A DNA stretch of 64,000 nt from Perkinsus olseni. Its lineage: Eukaryota > Perkinsozoa > Perkinsida > Perkinsidae. The notes below the pieces were generated by a model. It saw only the letters and a program-made list of their open reading frames with translations. It did no database searches and had not been told where the DNA came from. The first letter of the stretch is position 1, and each line of letters begins with the position of its first letter. The stretch lies in assembly GCA_013115135.1 (NCBI GenBank), contig JABANP010000013.1, forward strand, positions 248,001 to 312,000, given 5' to 3'. The position numbers and the translations under genes are program-made. Below are positions 10,896 through 22,671 of this stretch, one piece after another.

Positions 10896-12400
10896 TTGCC
10901 ACAGAATCACTCCTCGTAGTTGCAATAGTCGCAGGGCCACCCGCGGTAGTCACAGCAGTCCAAGTGGACTCCCCTTCATGAATATCAACCGCAGAATGAC
11001 TCCTCGTAGTCGAAATAGTCGCAGGGCCACCCGCGGTGGTCACAGCAGTCCGAGTGGACTCCCCTTTATGAATATCAACCACAGAATGACTCCTCGTAGT
11101 CGAAATAGTCGCAGGGCCACCCGCGGTGGTCACAGCAGTCCGAGTGGACTCCCCTTCATGAATATCAACCGCAGAATCACTCCTCGTAGTCGAAATAGTC
11201 GCAGGGCCACCCGCGGTGGTCACAGCAGTCCAAGTGGACTCCCCTTCATGAATATCAACCGCAGAATGACTCCTCGTAGTCGAAATAGTCGCAGGGCCAC
11301 CCGCGGTGGTCACAGCAGTCCGAGTGGACTCCCCTTTATGAATATCAACCACAGAATCACTCCTCGTAGTTGCAATAGTCGCAGGGCCACCCGCGGTAGT
11401 CACAGCAGTCCAAGTGGACTCCCCTTCATGAATATCAACCGCAGAATGACTCCTCGTAGTCGAAATAGTCGCAGGGCCACCCGCGGTGGTCACAGCAGTC
11501 CGAGTGGACTCCCCTTTATGAATATCAACCACAGAATCACTCCTCGTAGTCGAAATAGTCGCAGGGCCACCCGCGGTGGTCACAGCAGTCCAAGTGGACT
11601 CCCCTTCATGAATATCAACCGCAGAATCACTCCTCGTAGTCGAAATAGTCGCAGGGCCACCCGCGGTGGTCACAGCAGTCCAAGTGGACTCCCCTTCATG
11701 AATATCAACCACAGAATCACTCCTCGTAGTCGAAATAGTCGCAGGGCCACCCGCGGTGGTCACAGCAGTCCAAGTGGACTCCCCTTCATGAGTATCAACC
11801 GCAGAATCACTCCTCGTAGTCGAAATAGTCGCAGGGCCACCCGCGGTGGTCACAGCAGTCCGAGTGGACTCCCCTTCATGAATATCAACCACAGAATGAC
11901 TCCTCGTAGTCGAAATAGTCGCAGGGCCACCCGCGGTGGTCACAGCAGTCCGAGTGGACTCCCCTTTATGAATATCAACCACAGAATCACTCCTCGTAGT
12001 TGCAATAGTCGCAGGGCCACCCGCGGTAGTCACAGCAGTCCAAGTGGAATCCCCTTCATGAATATCAACCGCAGAATCACTCCTCGTAGTCGAAATAGTC
12101 GCAGGGCCACCCGCGGTGGTCACAGCAGTCCAAGTGGACTCCCCTTCATGAATATCAACCACAGAATCACTCCTCGTAGTCGAAATAGTCGCAGGGCCAC
12201 CCGCGGTAGTCACAGCAGTCCGAGTGGACTCCCCTTCATGAATATCAATCACAGAATCACTCCTCGTAGTCGAAATAGTCGCAGGGCCACCCGCGGTGGT
12301 CACAGCAGTCCGAGTGGACTCCCCTTGATGAATATCAACCACAGAATCACTCCTCGTAGTCGAAATAGTCGCAGGGCCACCCGCGGTGGTCACAACGCGT
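10896..12400. repeat. 90-bp minisatellite, about 16.7 units, open on both strands
   Basis: Units of 90 bp recur from about 10896 to 12400; AATATCAACC (or a one-base variant) stands at 10981, 11071, 11161 and every 90 bp to 12331. The unit is 30 codons, so both strands stay open: plus 10867-12459 and minus 12393-10864. The plus-strand repeat carries SGLPFMNIN and RNSRRATRGGHSS; the minus-strand repeat carries TTAGGPATISTTRSDS. A few sites (cgaaa/tgcaa, gaatg/gaatc, cttcat/ctttat) vary in linked blocks, as after unequal exchange. It lies 160 bp upstream of the helicase ORF, so the plus-strand reading could be part of that transcript, but neither product resembles a known protein. Confidence 0.9.
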
Positions 12401-12556
12401 CACAGACGCGCCAGCCGTTTCACCATCCGCTGACTCCAGGTCCCGGGGGACAACTCTGAACCTCTAGTGTATTGAGAAACTCGTGCTACCTCAACCCGAA
12501 CACTCGGTCATGACGGAGAAAATATTTCACACGACTCAGAGTTGTATGAATTAACC

Positions 12557-15457
12557 ATGGACTTGCAGCAACAGCACGCCTTGGATCTCATTATCCACGA
12601 TCTAACCACCCCCGGGGGCCGCACTGAATGTCACGTCCTGACGGGAATTGCTGGTGCGGGGAAGACCTTCCTGCTGAGGGAGATAGTGACCGAGCTGCGG
12701 AGGTTAGGGTTCAACGTACATGTCCTGGCTTCGACGGCGATGGCGGCTAATATCGCCCAGGGGTCCACATTCATGAGCTTTTTTGGACTGAACTTTGACT
12801 CTGAGCATGGTAAAGCCATGGATAACAGCTTCTTCAGATGTCCAACCACTCTCTCATCGAGGATGCTTGAGGGGCTCAGGCGCACAGGTAGAATGTCTTC
12901 CCTCCAAGGGAACTGCGTAGTAGTCTTCGACGAGCTCACCACTGTACTCGATACAGCCTTCTGTGCTACCGATATGGTGATGAGAGAGATCCGGAACGAG
13001 GGCAGCGACAAACCATTTGGTGGGGCTGGCATACTGGTCGCAGGCGACGGGCTGCAACTGCGCGGTGCTGAACCTGAAAGGTATGGGCGCTATTCGAAAT
13101 TGGACGTCAAGCCCATCTGGGAGTGCTCACTGTGGAGTAGCTTGCGCATCGAGACCTACTATCTGGACACCTTCAATCGCGGCGAGCACACTTCTCACAG
13201 AGACCAGAGGCCAGGCCGAAGAGGCCGCCGAGCATTGCCATATCAAGGTGACGGTTTGGACGAGAACTACCTCAACCTTCTGAAAGAAATGAGGAATTGG
13301 AGTCCCACTAACCTCTCTCCTCTCAGCGAGGATTCCAAAGGAGTTCTCAGCAAGATCATTGATGAAGAGGGTCAAGCTGACGCTAAGCTAAGCTGACGGT
13401 CAAGCCCAGGGTGACGCTCAAGACGAACTGCCGGGTAATATGCAATACCAATGTTGAGCCCTTCATCTTCAACGGAGATCTCGGGACTGTGGTGAACTTC
13501 GTAGGGTGCTCCCCGTCCATGGTGGAAGTGACGCTGAGCCCTCAGTCTGATGGAGCGAGCACACCAAGCTTCGGGGTACGCGTTTTGCTTGACCGCACCG
13601 GTGAAGAGGTCACGGTCTTCCCTGTTACACAAGAGGTCTACAACAGAGAAGGTGATTTGCTCTACAGCAGGCGGAACTTACCACTAGATATCGGTGCTGC
13701 TTTAACTGCCCACCGAGTCCAAGGCAGCACATTGGAGTACATGGTTATCGATTTATCACGTGATGACTGTAAGAGCGCGAAAGTAGCACACGAGCTTATC
13801 GCGAGGGACCTGAGCAAGGACTGGATACAAGGAGCCCTCTATACGCTCTTATCAAGAGTAGGAAGCTCAAACAGGGTATATACAAAATTCGTGGGTGACA
13901 AGCAACTCACCGACAAGATCTCCTCCTCGCTCTCTGTACTCGGTTTCGACCGCTTCTGCCGACCGAGGAACAGACTGTCTCAGGTAGGCGACCTCTCATC
14001 CAATCCTTAGCGTCTCATCGTGAAACTTGTCTCAGGTAGAGCCATCGGGATTTATACCTCGAGCACACGACCACGTGGAGATACTGAGGACGACCCCGGA
14101 ATCGGTGAGATGCAGAAGACTGAGAAGTGAGCAGCCAAGGTACTTATCAGAGGCAATCAAACAAGGTACAACTCCTCAAGACACGGCTAGACCAAGCGAA
14201 GCCCCTACCTCTGAGGACTGGCAGAACCAGCTCTGCGAAACTCTTGAAGACCACCAAAGCTACGCTTCACGGCGAGTAATCACGGCGACCGTCTACACCA
14301 TGATGAACTTGCTGAGGGCCGGCCTCGGCGTTAGCAACGACACCAGCGCAGCACCAGGGAGGCAATCCGTTGACGGCAGACTCGGAAATCAAGAAGGAGC
14401 TACACAAGCACACCACGACCCGTTCCTCAAGATGGCCATGTCTAATCCTACCGGCTTTGTCTCTCTCATAACAGCTCCTCCGGCGAAGGCCATCCCTCTC
14501 ATCGACCGAATGGCTACCACAGATGTTGCTCATTCCAACATCAGCGGACAGCGAATGGAAGACGGTGAAGAAGGGCCCCATCATCAAGCCGGTTCTGATA
14601 GGCAACAACGAGGCGAAAATCCAACCGAGCTATACAGTGACGAGACGCCTCTAGCAAGTCAAGGGGACAGTAGCCACGGTACAGGTGGGAAAGACGACTT
14701 TTCATCATCCTACTTGAATCTGCTTATCATCCATCATAGGTGGACTCGACCAAGGTGCTGCAGATGGAGATGAAGCTGGAGAGGATACCATGAGTCCGCG
14801 AGGAGGTAATTTACACGGAGATGCTCTAGATCCGGGAACACTCTCTACATAGGTTCTCACGCACCTGAAGAAAGCGAGGACGAGGACTTTGACTTTGAAC
14901 AAAGGCGGCTTACCGAGACTGATGGCGACGAAGGCGATTACAACGGCAGCCACTCAGCAGCAGAAGTGGTGGAATCTGACGATACGCAATCGAGTGCTTC
15001 TAGTTCTGACGGTGACTCGGTACTTACCGATGATGACCTACCAACACTATCTGCTGGCATTGGTAAGAGCTCTTTGGGAGCGGTTGGTGCTGAAGCAAAA
15101 TGGGAAGAAATACCTTTCGATGCGATGCATGGCAAAATCGAAGATGTTCTATCATCCTACCTCGAGACTAGGCCGTACTTCGTTATTGTATCAGAGGAAA
15201 CGACTCGATTATCCTTCGCATCATCGCCATGCAAGAGGCAACGCAAACCACCTGCCGCGCGCGCGGAACTAGGAAATGCGTGGTGTGCGGTTCGAACCTG
15301 TGACTGCCTTTGCGCAATCTATACTATGATAATCTACACTATGATAAAAGGGCAGCAATCGTGCGTCAAGATTTCGGTTTCACTTCGCCCAGAGCAGATT
15401 TCCACCCAATTTTTCCCCGACGAGTTAGATCATAGTCTGCGCTATTTTACGGAGTAA
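12557..15457 (+). pseudogene. SF1 Pif1/RecD-like DNA helicase, spliced, broken by a 5-bp duplication
   Basis: The start is ATG 12557 (context CCATGG); an upstream exon is possible. Motifs in order: Walker A LTGIAGAGKT (about 12640), Walker B VVVFDEL (about 12930), AGDGLQLRG (motif III), then in the second half NGDLGTVVNF, LTAHRVQGSTLEYMVIDL and ALYTLLSRV (motifs V-VI). This is the order of Pif1/RecD-type 5'-3' helicases. Frame is lost at 13384-13395 where AAGCT is doubled; one copy would keep the frame. Three GT-AG introns (13984-14035, 14685-14739, 14806-14852) join in phase to a low-complexity acidic C-terminal part ending at 15457. That tail has no recognised domain and contains the right copy of the 47-bp repeat. 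Either a decayed gene or one with a sequencing error. It could belong to a mobile element, but no Rep/HUH nuclease is seen. Confidence 0.7.
15178..15224. repeat. 47-bp perfect direct repeat, right copy
   Basis: Identical to 10211-10257 and located in the last exon of the helicase gene. Flanking bases differ immediately on both sides (C/A on the left, A/C on the right). Confidence 0.95.
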
Positions 15458-15498
15458 TTCCACTTATGGTCGATCTACGGCTGCGGTGTACTGACGTC

Positions 15499-15771
15499 TT
15501 TGGAGTGACCAACACAAGGGATAGGGATTCCCGAGGAAATGGGATAAAGGAGATAAAAAAGGAGTGGTTTTGATGGAATGGAGTGTTCATCGCTATAGCT
15601 AAATCCTAGTCGGACTTCCACTCAGGTAATAGACAATTGTGCTGGGAGTACGCGTCAGAATGTGCGGCATGCGATTTTTATAGTGTTAAGACCACTTGCA
15701 CGCAGCATTTCTTGTGCGCCAGGCTGTCCCGGCTCACAAGGCGATTGTGCGCTCAACTGTCCTAATCCACA
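15499..15771 (-). repeat. R1 3' LTR
   Basis: 273-bp copy of the R1 LTR. The adjoining internal sequence on the minus strand is purine-rich (CTCGGGGGCGG), a possible polypurine tract. CGTC at 15495-15498 is the target duplication. Confidence 0.9.
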
Positions 15772-16242
15772 GGTAGACCGCCCCCGAGATTTGGGGTGAA
15801 GCTCAAGCTATGGACCGACAAGATGGAAAAAAGGAGAGTACAGATCTCTCGTGGAAAAAAGCCACAGCAACGAATCTAATACAGAGAGTAAGCCGTATAC
15901 GAATGATGCTGTGATCTAAATACTCATCACCTCTCTAGGTACAAACCAGAGACAGAGCTAAGCCCGATAACGAGAAGGCTTTCTTATAAGACGACCAGAT
16001 CGAGTAGTCCTCATGCCGGCACCGTCTGACCTCAAGTCGCCAGAATCGATTGCTCGGGCGCGCGCTGTTTCCGCGCTAGATTCTGCAGCACGTTCAAGAT
16101 CTGCTTGGTGGCCAATTGATGGTGTATGATAGGCTAGTTGATGAGGCTTGGCTCTCGCTTGGGGGACTTGAGGGGGAGTTACTTGCACCTTCCTCGCTGC
16201 TCGTACTCGCTGAAGACCTGCTTTCAGTTGTTGGCAACAACT

Positions 16243-16801
16243 GCGATTCCGCAGGCCTGCGCACCGGGACTCGGTCAAACGAGATTCTCGGTTCTCGCTC
16301 GTTCTCGGACCCGAGACCGAAACGAGACGAGAGCTCTCGTTCGCGACCGAGAACGAGACGAGAAATGGCGGGTTATCTCGTTCTCGCATGCAGTGGTATA
16401 TATTTCGTGTGAATTACTTCACGGAATCTCGATGTGATAAGTCGAGAGTCTAAAAAATCGTCCACATGAGCCATCTTCGGTTATGACTGATAACTGAAGA
16501 GGGTTCGTTGCGGTATGGAGCCGTTAGTTGTGGTCTCGGAGGGGCATGCGAGTTCTAGCAGAGCGAATGTACCACAATCGTTTTGATGGGGTCATGCACC
16601 CGCACACTGTCAATGGTAATTGATTTCACGAAGGTCTGAATCACAGAGTCTACGTCCGTTTGCTCGCCGGAGTAACTGAGACCGAGAACCGAGAACGAGA
16701 ACGAGAATCATGATCGGGGCCGCGAGAAAGGACCGAGCGAGAAAGATGAATTTCCGACAAGAACCGAACGAGACGAGAATGGATCTTGAGCTGTTTGCGC
16801 A
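16243..16801. mobile_element. short element C with GAGAACGAGACGAG terminal arrays, 10-bp target duplication
   Basis: GGCAACAACT stands on both sides (16233-16242 and 16802-16811). The 559-bp insert has degenerate repeats of the type CTCGTTCTCG/GAGACGAGAAC at 16270-16385 and again at 16672-16790. The middle (16390-16670) is unique sequence. Tips are GCGATTCCGCAGG and TTTGCGCA. In R1 pol, removing the insert with one copy of the 10 bp rejoins the reading frame (SCC then QQLKAGL). No ORF of its own and no sure Pol III boxes. Confidence 0.8.
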
Positions 16802-19337
16802 GGCAACAACTTGTTGCCCTCGATGAAACCGTTCCCTCAACTCTTTCGGGGGAGTTCTCCCTTCTTCGGTCGCCGTTTTCTTCAAAGTGATGGTCGTCCT
16901 CGTCAACTCTATTCATCTCCTGGTCATCATCGTCGTCTTCATCATCTAGGAGAATGTCGAAGCCGAAGTTGCTTGGAAGAGATGTTGTCAAAGCCTCCTT
17001 GCCAACGGTCTGAAGGTGAGTCAAGTCGTCGTGAGCCATAATGCTCTCGTCTCGTAGTAGTCCTCGAACCGGGTGGTTCACTGGTCTGATGTTGTTGATG
17101 TGAGTGACGATCTCCTTATTGCTTCCTTCCCCAGATATATATACCATCAGCCGAGTGCCAGGGTAGAACCTTCTCACGATGTATGGACCAAGCCACTTGG
17201 CGACCAGCTTCGACTTCCTTGAGGGCTCCGTCGGACCATGAGGATTCCACCACCATACTCTATCTCCGAGATCTACCGACTGGGTAGCTGCATGCTGTTG
17301 GTGTTGATGATATCGTTGTCGATTATCGGCCTTTCTCAGAAGCTGCTCCCTGACGAAGTCATAGACTGCTTTGACGACGGTGCGTTCTCGTCCACATACT
17401 GCGAGGCTGACTCGAAGCGAACTGGTGGTACCGATGTCGTGATCATGTACGGTGACGGACTCCTACCAAAGAAGACATGAGATGGTGCCTCACCAGTCGT
17501 AGAGTGCACACTGTTATTGTATGCCAGTGTAAGTAAGGGTAGGTAGTCGGCCCAGTTAGAATACTTGTCTGCGAAGTTCCTGACCATCATAAGCACTGTT
17601 GAGTTTGCTCGCTCTACTTGCCCATGACTATAGGGCGCATATGGTGCCGTCGGCACCGTGCCGAGTTCGTCATCTGGATGTTGAAAGCGTTGAGCAATTG
17701 ATAGACACTTTGGTTTTTGGAATGCGATCCATTATCCGTAAATAGATAAGTGAAGGGACCATAGCTAGTAATGTATTGTAGTAGATGTTTGACCGTAGTA
17801 GCCGCATCTGGTTGGGAGTATTTTGTAGTAGATACGACATATGTGGTCAGGTATTTACTGAAGGCATCCGTCAGCACGAGTATTTGGTATATGGTCCAAG
17901 GAGAGATAGTCGGCGGAGACCAGTTCATGCGGGTAGGACCCAACTCGACTCCTCAGAGGCTGAGGCCTAGCTCTTTGCGGTTTATTCCTTTGACAGGTAC
18001 CACACGAGTCACACCACCACGTACAGTCGTCCATCATATTGGTCCAGTAGCATACCCTCTTGAGCGCCTCGTACATCCTATCAGCAGCGAAGTGGGCTCC
18101 ATTTATGGTGTCGTGGTGGAGGTTGAGAAGTCTCACTCGTAGGCCAGGAGGAATATAAGGTAAAGGGTAGCCATGTTGGGTCTTCCGATGGACTATTCCA
18201 TTGATCACCGTGTAGTGCTCGTCGTCTTGCGGCAATAAGGGATCATTCTGTTGAGCGGTCTCGATGTCATCTAGACTCACCGTCTTCGGCATATCGGTCA
18301 TAGTAAAGATAGCATTTATCGTATTTGTTTGGCCTTGTGGTTTATCTTGACGTCTCGTTGAGGAAGTCATCGTCTCTTCAGATATCGGCCTTGGACTCGC
18401 TGCTAGCGTCTCATCCGTAATCATTGGGGATTGAAGCTCACCAAGAACATCCGAGTCAGGGAATGAAGAAGTAATGTAGTCAAGAAAAGGATGGCGGGTT
18501 AGCGCATCCGCTGGATTATTAGGACCGTCAATATGAAAAATTGTAAATGTAGTTATAGAAGTGAGCATCTCTCTCACCACTGAGTACTCGCGTCGCAGGA
18601 GCTCTAAATGATTCCTGCTCGCACTAGGCAGATTTCGAACTCTATTATTCCGAATAATCGAGCAACATAGTTGTGAGTCAGAGTAAACTGTAACGTGAAA
18701 TGACCGCTCGCTGAGGGTTTGCAATTTGAGTACCCAGCTAATGGCATATCGTAGGGCAATCATCTCTTTAAAACTTATATTCAATGATGTACGATTAGGT
18801 GGAAAAAGGATATTCTCCCGATGGAGTACCACGTCGGAGTCGCCATGGCGCTGATAGACTATAAATCCTATCGCCCACTTGGAGGCGTCGACGAAGACTG
18901 TCAACTTGGAGTCAGGGTAGATATAGAGAGGTACCTTTAGGGGCTTGTTGTCGATGGCGAACACGATCCATCTTCTGATCAGGTTGCGTAGTGGCGGACT
19001 GACAACGCCGCTCCAGTCAGCTTGGACCTGAGATTTCTCTCGAGAGGCAACCGATTGGATCTTGTTGGATAAGGTAGAGAGCCAGGGGGAATAGACATTG
19101 TACTTTGGTATACTGCCAATGCAGCTTAGGAGAGTCTGGTATGTTATATCCGTTGAGTCATAGCCCTTCTTGAGCACCTCTTTCCACTTAGCATCCTTCT
19201 TCTCGCTGATAGTGTAGAACTTCGCTTGGTCGTAGTTGACGATAGTTAGCCCCAGAAATTCAGTCTTTGCTTCCCTGTCGATGTCACTGATCTTCTTGTC
19301 CGAGACCTCGAAGCTCATCGAGCGGAGGGCCTTCTTC

Positions 19338-20047
19338 GGGTGAGTCTCATACCGTACAGTGTCAAGTGGTACAGGTCTCAGCTGGTGCGCAGCTAAAGTG
19401 GTACAAGAATAATCCGTACAACCGACTTTCATCTTGTGACATATGGTACAGTTGCAACCCGTACAGTGTCAACTGGTTCAGTTGCAAGTCATTTTGTGTC
19501 TTATGGTGCAGTGTCGGTTCATCTTGTTGCAGTCAGTACAGTGTCATTTCGTACAGTGTCGAACCGTACAGTTGCTGCAGGTAGAGTGTCGTCCAGTACA
19601 GTTGCTGCACGTACAGTCTCGTTCAGTACAGTTGCAATCGATACAGTGTTGGTTAGTAAATTCTGCATGTACAATGCGAAGGGACTTCAGGGAAAATGGC
19701 TAGACACGATGCGTGCACATTTTCTCGAAATGCGGAAGGAAAAATGATTCCCATCAGGCGGAGCGTTGCTGCCATTCACTGAACTGTGAATTTCGCTGGC
19801 GGAAACGAGAGTTTTGGTGAGGCAAAGTGTTCGCGCGGACGGGGGGCCTAATGGCAAGCGGTACTCCTAGGTTCAATTCGCGGATGCTCCAAAATTGGTT
19901 CTCAGATGTCGACGGTGGACGCGGCAGGGGCAGTGGCGCGCGCGAAGCGAGCGCCGCCAATTTTTTAGTATGAGGTGAAACTGTACGAATTTGTGGTACA
20001 CGAGCAAAGTTTCTACGAGTTGCAACTGTACGATATGATCCTCACCG
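19338..20047. mobile_element. element A1: 15-bp-repeat arrays, inverted ends, 8-bp target duplication
   Basis: CCTTCTTC flanks the element (19330-19337, 20048-20055). The left tip GGGTGAGTCTCATACCGTAC and the right tip, reverse-complemented, CGGTGAGGATCATATCGTAC are imperfect inverted repeats. The left array (19355-19660) consists of 15-bp units such as CGTACAGTTGCAACT; a short array on the right runs the other way. The GC-rich core includes GGTTCAATTC (19870-19879), a B-box-like T-loop. Excising 710 bp plus one 8-bp copy restores the R1 pol frame. The long ORFs through the arrays are pentapeptide by-products of the 15-bp period and not genes. Confidence 0.85.
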
Positions 20048-21313
20048 CCTTCTTCAACTCGGTAATGATAGCCATGGCGTCTTTCTGAGATGCAACCAGC
20101 ACGTCGTCCATATAACCGCCTATGAAGAGTCTCTTAGCAGATTCTGCAAGGAGAAGCTTGGTGAGGATATCCTTACGAAATTGGTTTATGGTGTGGTTGA
20201 TGCAAGCCTCCAATACCCACGGCGCAACCGATATGCCATAAGGCATATTCCGAAATCGGTAAGTGCATACTTCTCCATTCGCTTCGATAACCTTAGTATC
20301 AGTCAATGCGCTCAGGTTTTTCCCAAGCACGATGCACATGAACGCATCCGAAACATCAAGCATAGCGTGGGACCGGTAGAGGCGTAATTTGGTCAGAAGG
20401 TCCTCAATACGGCTCTGTTCAAAGTCCAAGGTCTTATAGAGGGATTCCAAGCGCTTGTTGACATATAAGAAGGTAAGCACCACCCTATACCGTTTTCCCA
20501 TAACCACGTAGTAATTTTGAATCGCTCGGGCTGCACTATTCTTCGGCAGCTGATAGACTTTACCGCCTTCTTGCCATGCCTGCCATATGTCGTCTGCCGC
20601 CTCTCTCTCTTGTTGAGTAGCTTTTGACATATTTGGATGTGTCACACTATAGCGCGCATAGTCCCTGGCTGTTATATCAGATACGGCGTTATCAGCAACT
20701 TCCACGACATAACAGTGCTTGTTGGTATGCTTGTTGAATGCCAAGAAGATGGTTAGCCATCCCACGTGTTTGACGACGGATATTACTTCAAGATGACCTG
20801 GGAGGGTACGGGCGGTTGGTGGTAGGCCAGGAGGATGAGAGGATAGGGCAGCAGTGACTCCAACAATGGAATGTACTTGTGGGATTGGTTGTGGTACCGG
20901 AGGTAGCTCGTAGGGTTTTGGTATCGTAGGACTGCATGAGGATTTCAATACCGGTGGGTCATGTGAAAAATCGATAGATAGCTTTAGTAGCTTCAAGAGT
21001 GCTCTACCAGCCAATAGCGGTGTTACCAAATTCCTTATCAGTAGGAAATGATCGACCACATAAGTATTTAGCGTGGGAAAAAATAATTGTATAGCAACCT
21101 TCCCTTCTAGCTGTAGGGCCTGGCCATCGGCCGCGTTGAGAGTAGGGAGATTATGTAGGTAGATGGTACATTGCATACGAAGTTTCATAAAAAATTCCAA
21201 TGATATCAAGTTGTATTCAGAGCCAGTATCCACAAACATAGGGAACGTTTCGTCGCCAACGATAACCGGAATATTGGTAGGTAGAGAGTAGCCGATAGAG
21301 TTTACCATGAGAG

Positions 21314-22654
21314 TTAGTGTGGATGGGTTAGCTGGGGCGGCGACCCTGCAGTGCTCGGGACCGCCCCCAAGCCGTTTCCCGACTCGGTGTAATTGTAGAA
21401 TGTATTCTGCGCAGGTACAGGCGCGTCGTTAAGCGGGGCGAAGCTGCCCGGAGTAGTGATCAATGCCGTCTGTTGTTGGGGTTGTTGGGGAGCAATACCG
21501 ATACCAGGAGGTAGGTTGGGAGATGGCGAGGGCATTGACCGTGGACCGGGTTGCATCGCATATCTCTGTGGGATCGGGAAGTTCTGCCCAGGAGCTGCAT
21601 AGGGGTTACCATACGGTCTTGCAACCTGTTGTGAGAAAAATTGTGGTTGTAGAGCTTGTTGTTGTCGCTGGTACGCCAATCTCTTTCGGCATTCTCTCCA
21701 CTTATGACCAGGTATATTGCAGAAGTCGCACCTGAGCTGTCTCCTTGGGCGTCCAAGCTGAAGAAAACCGGGTTCCCGTGGAGGCATAGGCCCATTGTTC
21801 ATTCCATATTGTTGGGTAGGAGCATCTCGGTATTGTACTTGTGGTAGTCTTTGCGGTTGCTCAGGTAGGGCCTGTTGGTTGGACTGCGCGAATGACGATG
21901 GAGGGTGCTGAACCAGGGAGACCAACGCATCTTGTTGCTTACGGAGGATATCAACCAGATCACTGACCGCATGCACGATATGAATACCGTTACTGGTGGC
22001 ATTGTTCGCTTCACCAAGGGAGCTTTTCAGAGCTTGGACTGATGGTAGTTGGTCTTGTGTTGGGGGCTCTGGTTCTGGCTGTCGCGTCGTTGCCGTCGTC
22101 ATATTCCCCGTCGGGTGTGTAGAACCATTACCAATCAGACTACCATCGATAGAATAGTTCCGCTTGGCTGTACGTAGAGCATCTTTGAGGTCTTGTAGAG
22201 TCACTCGTTGCTTACGAAGATCTGATTGTAGGGTAGATGGCATAGCAGCAATGAATCTTGAAACCAATAGGCTCTCTCGAGCGGCTTCATTTAGGTTGAG
22301 TTGGGATGCCTCGAGGAGTTGCCGTAGAGAGTAGGCGAAAGTGTCTAGGCTTTCACTTTCGGGCTTCCAGGCGCGGGTGCTGAACATGTCGAAAGCAACA
22401 GATTCCTCCGGAGCCAGCTCTCACTGCATAGCGTTGAGAGCGGTCGGGAGGTCAGCTTTTTCATCATCACGTATACCGAGCCAGACAGCTAGAGCAGCAT
22501 CCTCGAAGAGGGTGGGTAGGCGAGTTAGGGCTTGGGCATCAGTCCAGTTATTGGCCGTACAGCATATACGAAATCTTTGGGACCATTCGGAGAAATTACC
22601 AGTGCCATTGTACCGTGCGGGTAGAGAGGTATACCGGGAAGGAGGATCGGCCAT
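21314..22654 (-). pseudogene. R1 gag with one in-frame TGA
   Basis: Gag of R1, beginning near ATG 22654 a few bases after the primer-binding-site-like string. The N-terminal part (FSEWSQRFRI, then LPTLFEDAALAVWLG) resembles the R2 gag (ITWSERFKLIL). One TGA at about 22420-22418 separates two halves in the same frame (LNAMQ, stop, ELAPEES). The second half has a helical capsid region, a Pro/Gln-rich stretch and one zinc knuckle CDFCNIPGHKWREC (CX2CX4HX4C). It ends at 21314, overlapping the pol start region by frame. The nonsense codon would block gag-pol unless read through. Confidence 0.75.
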
Positions 22655-22671
22655 AGGGAGCTGCTACCAAA

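Larger units (their letters stand above)
15958..21308 (-). pseudogene. R1 pol: protease, RT, RNase H, integrase (interrupted)
   Basis: Starts at ATG 21308, overlapping the end of gag in another frame, so pol probably needs a ribosomal frameshift or re-initiation. Protease: FVDTGSEYNLIS. RT: SHAMLDVSDAF and YMDDVLVA. Element A1 interrupts RT right after ELKKA; the frame resumes at 19329. RNase H: FVDASKWAIGF, VYSDSQ, HIDGPNNPADALTRH. Integrase: zinc finger ending CDSCGTCQ, catalytic DAFSKY, FTDNGS and HGQVERANS. Frameshifts near 17860 and 17650 and loss of sequence near 17180-17340 break the integrase. Element C interrupts the C-terminal part, which ends RSGRLIRKPSRY at 15958. The end closely resembles that of R2 (YGRIIRKPQRY). 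Confidence 0.8.

Noticed and set aside
10896..12400. CRISPR array
   Set aside because: Units are contiguous 90-bp repeats with no unique spacers, in a eukaryotic setting.
10211..15224. 47-bp repeat as an ordinary target-site duplication
   Set aside because: Too long for any known transposition mechanism I can name, and composition does not change at its borders.
12557..15457. Helitron
   Set aside because: Only a Pif1-type helicase is seen; no Rep/HUH nuclease motif, no 5' TC or 3' CTRR hairpin found.
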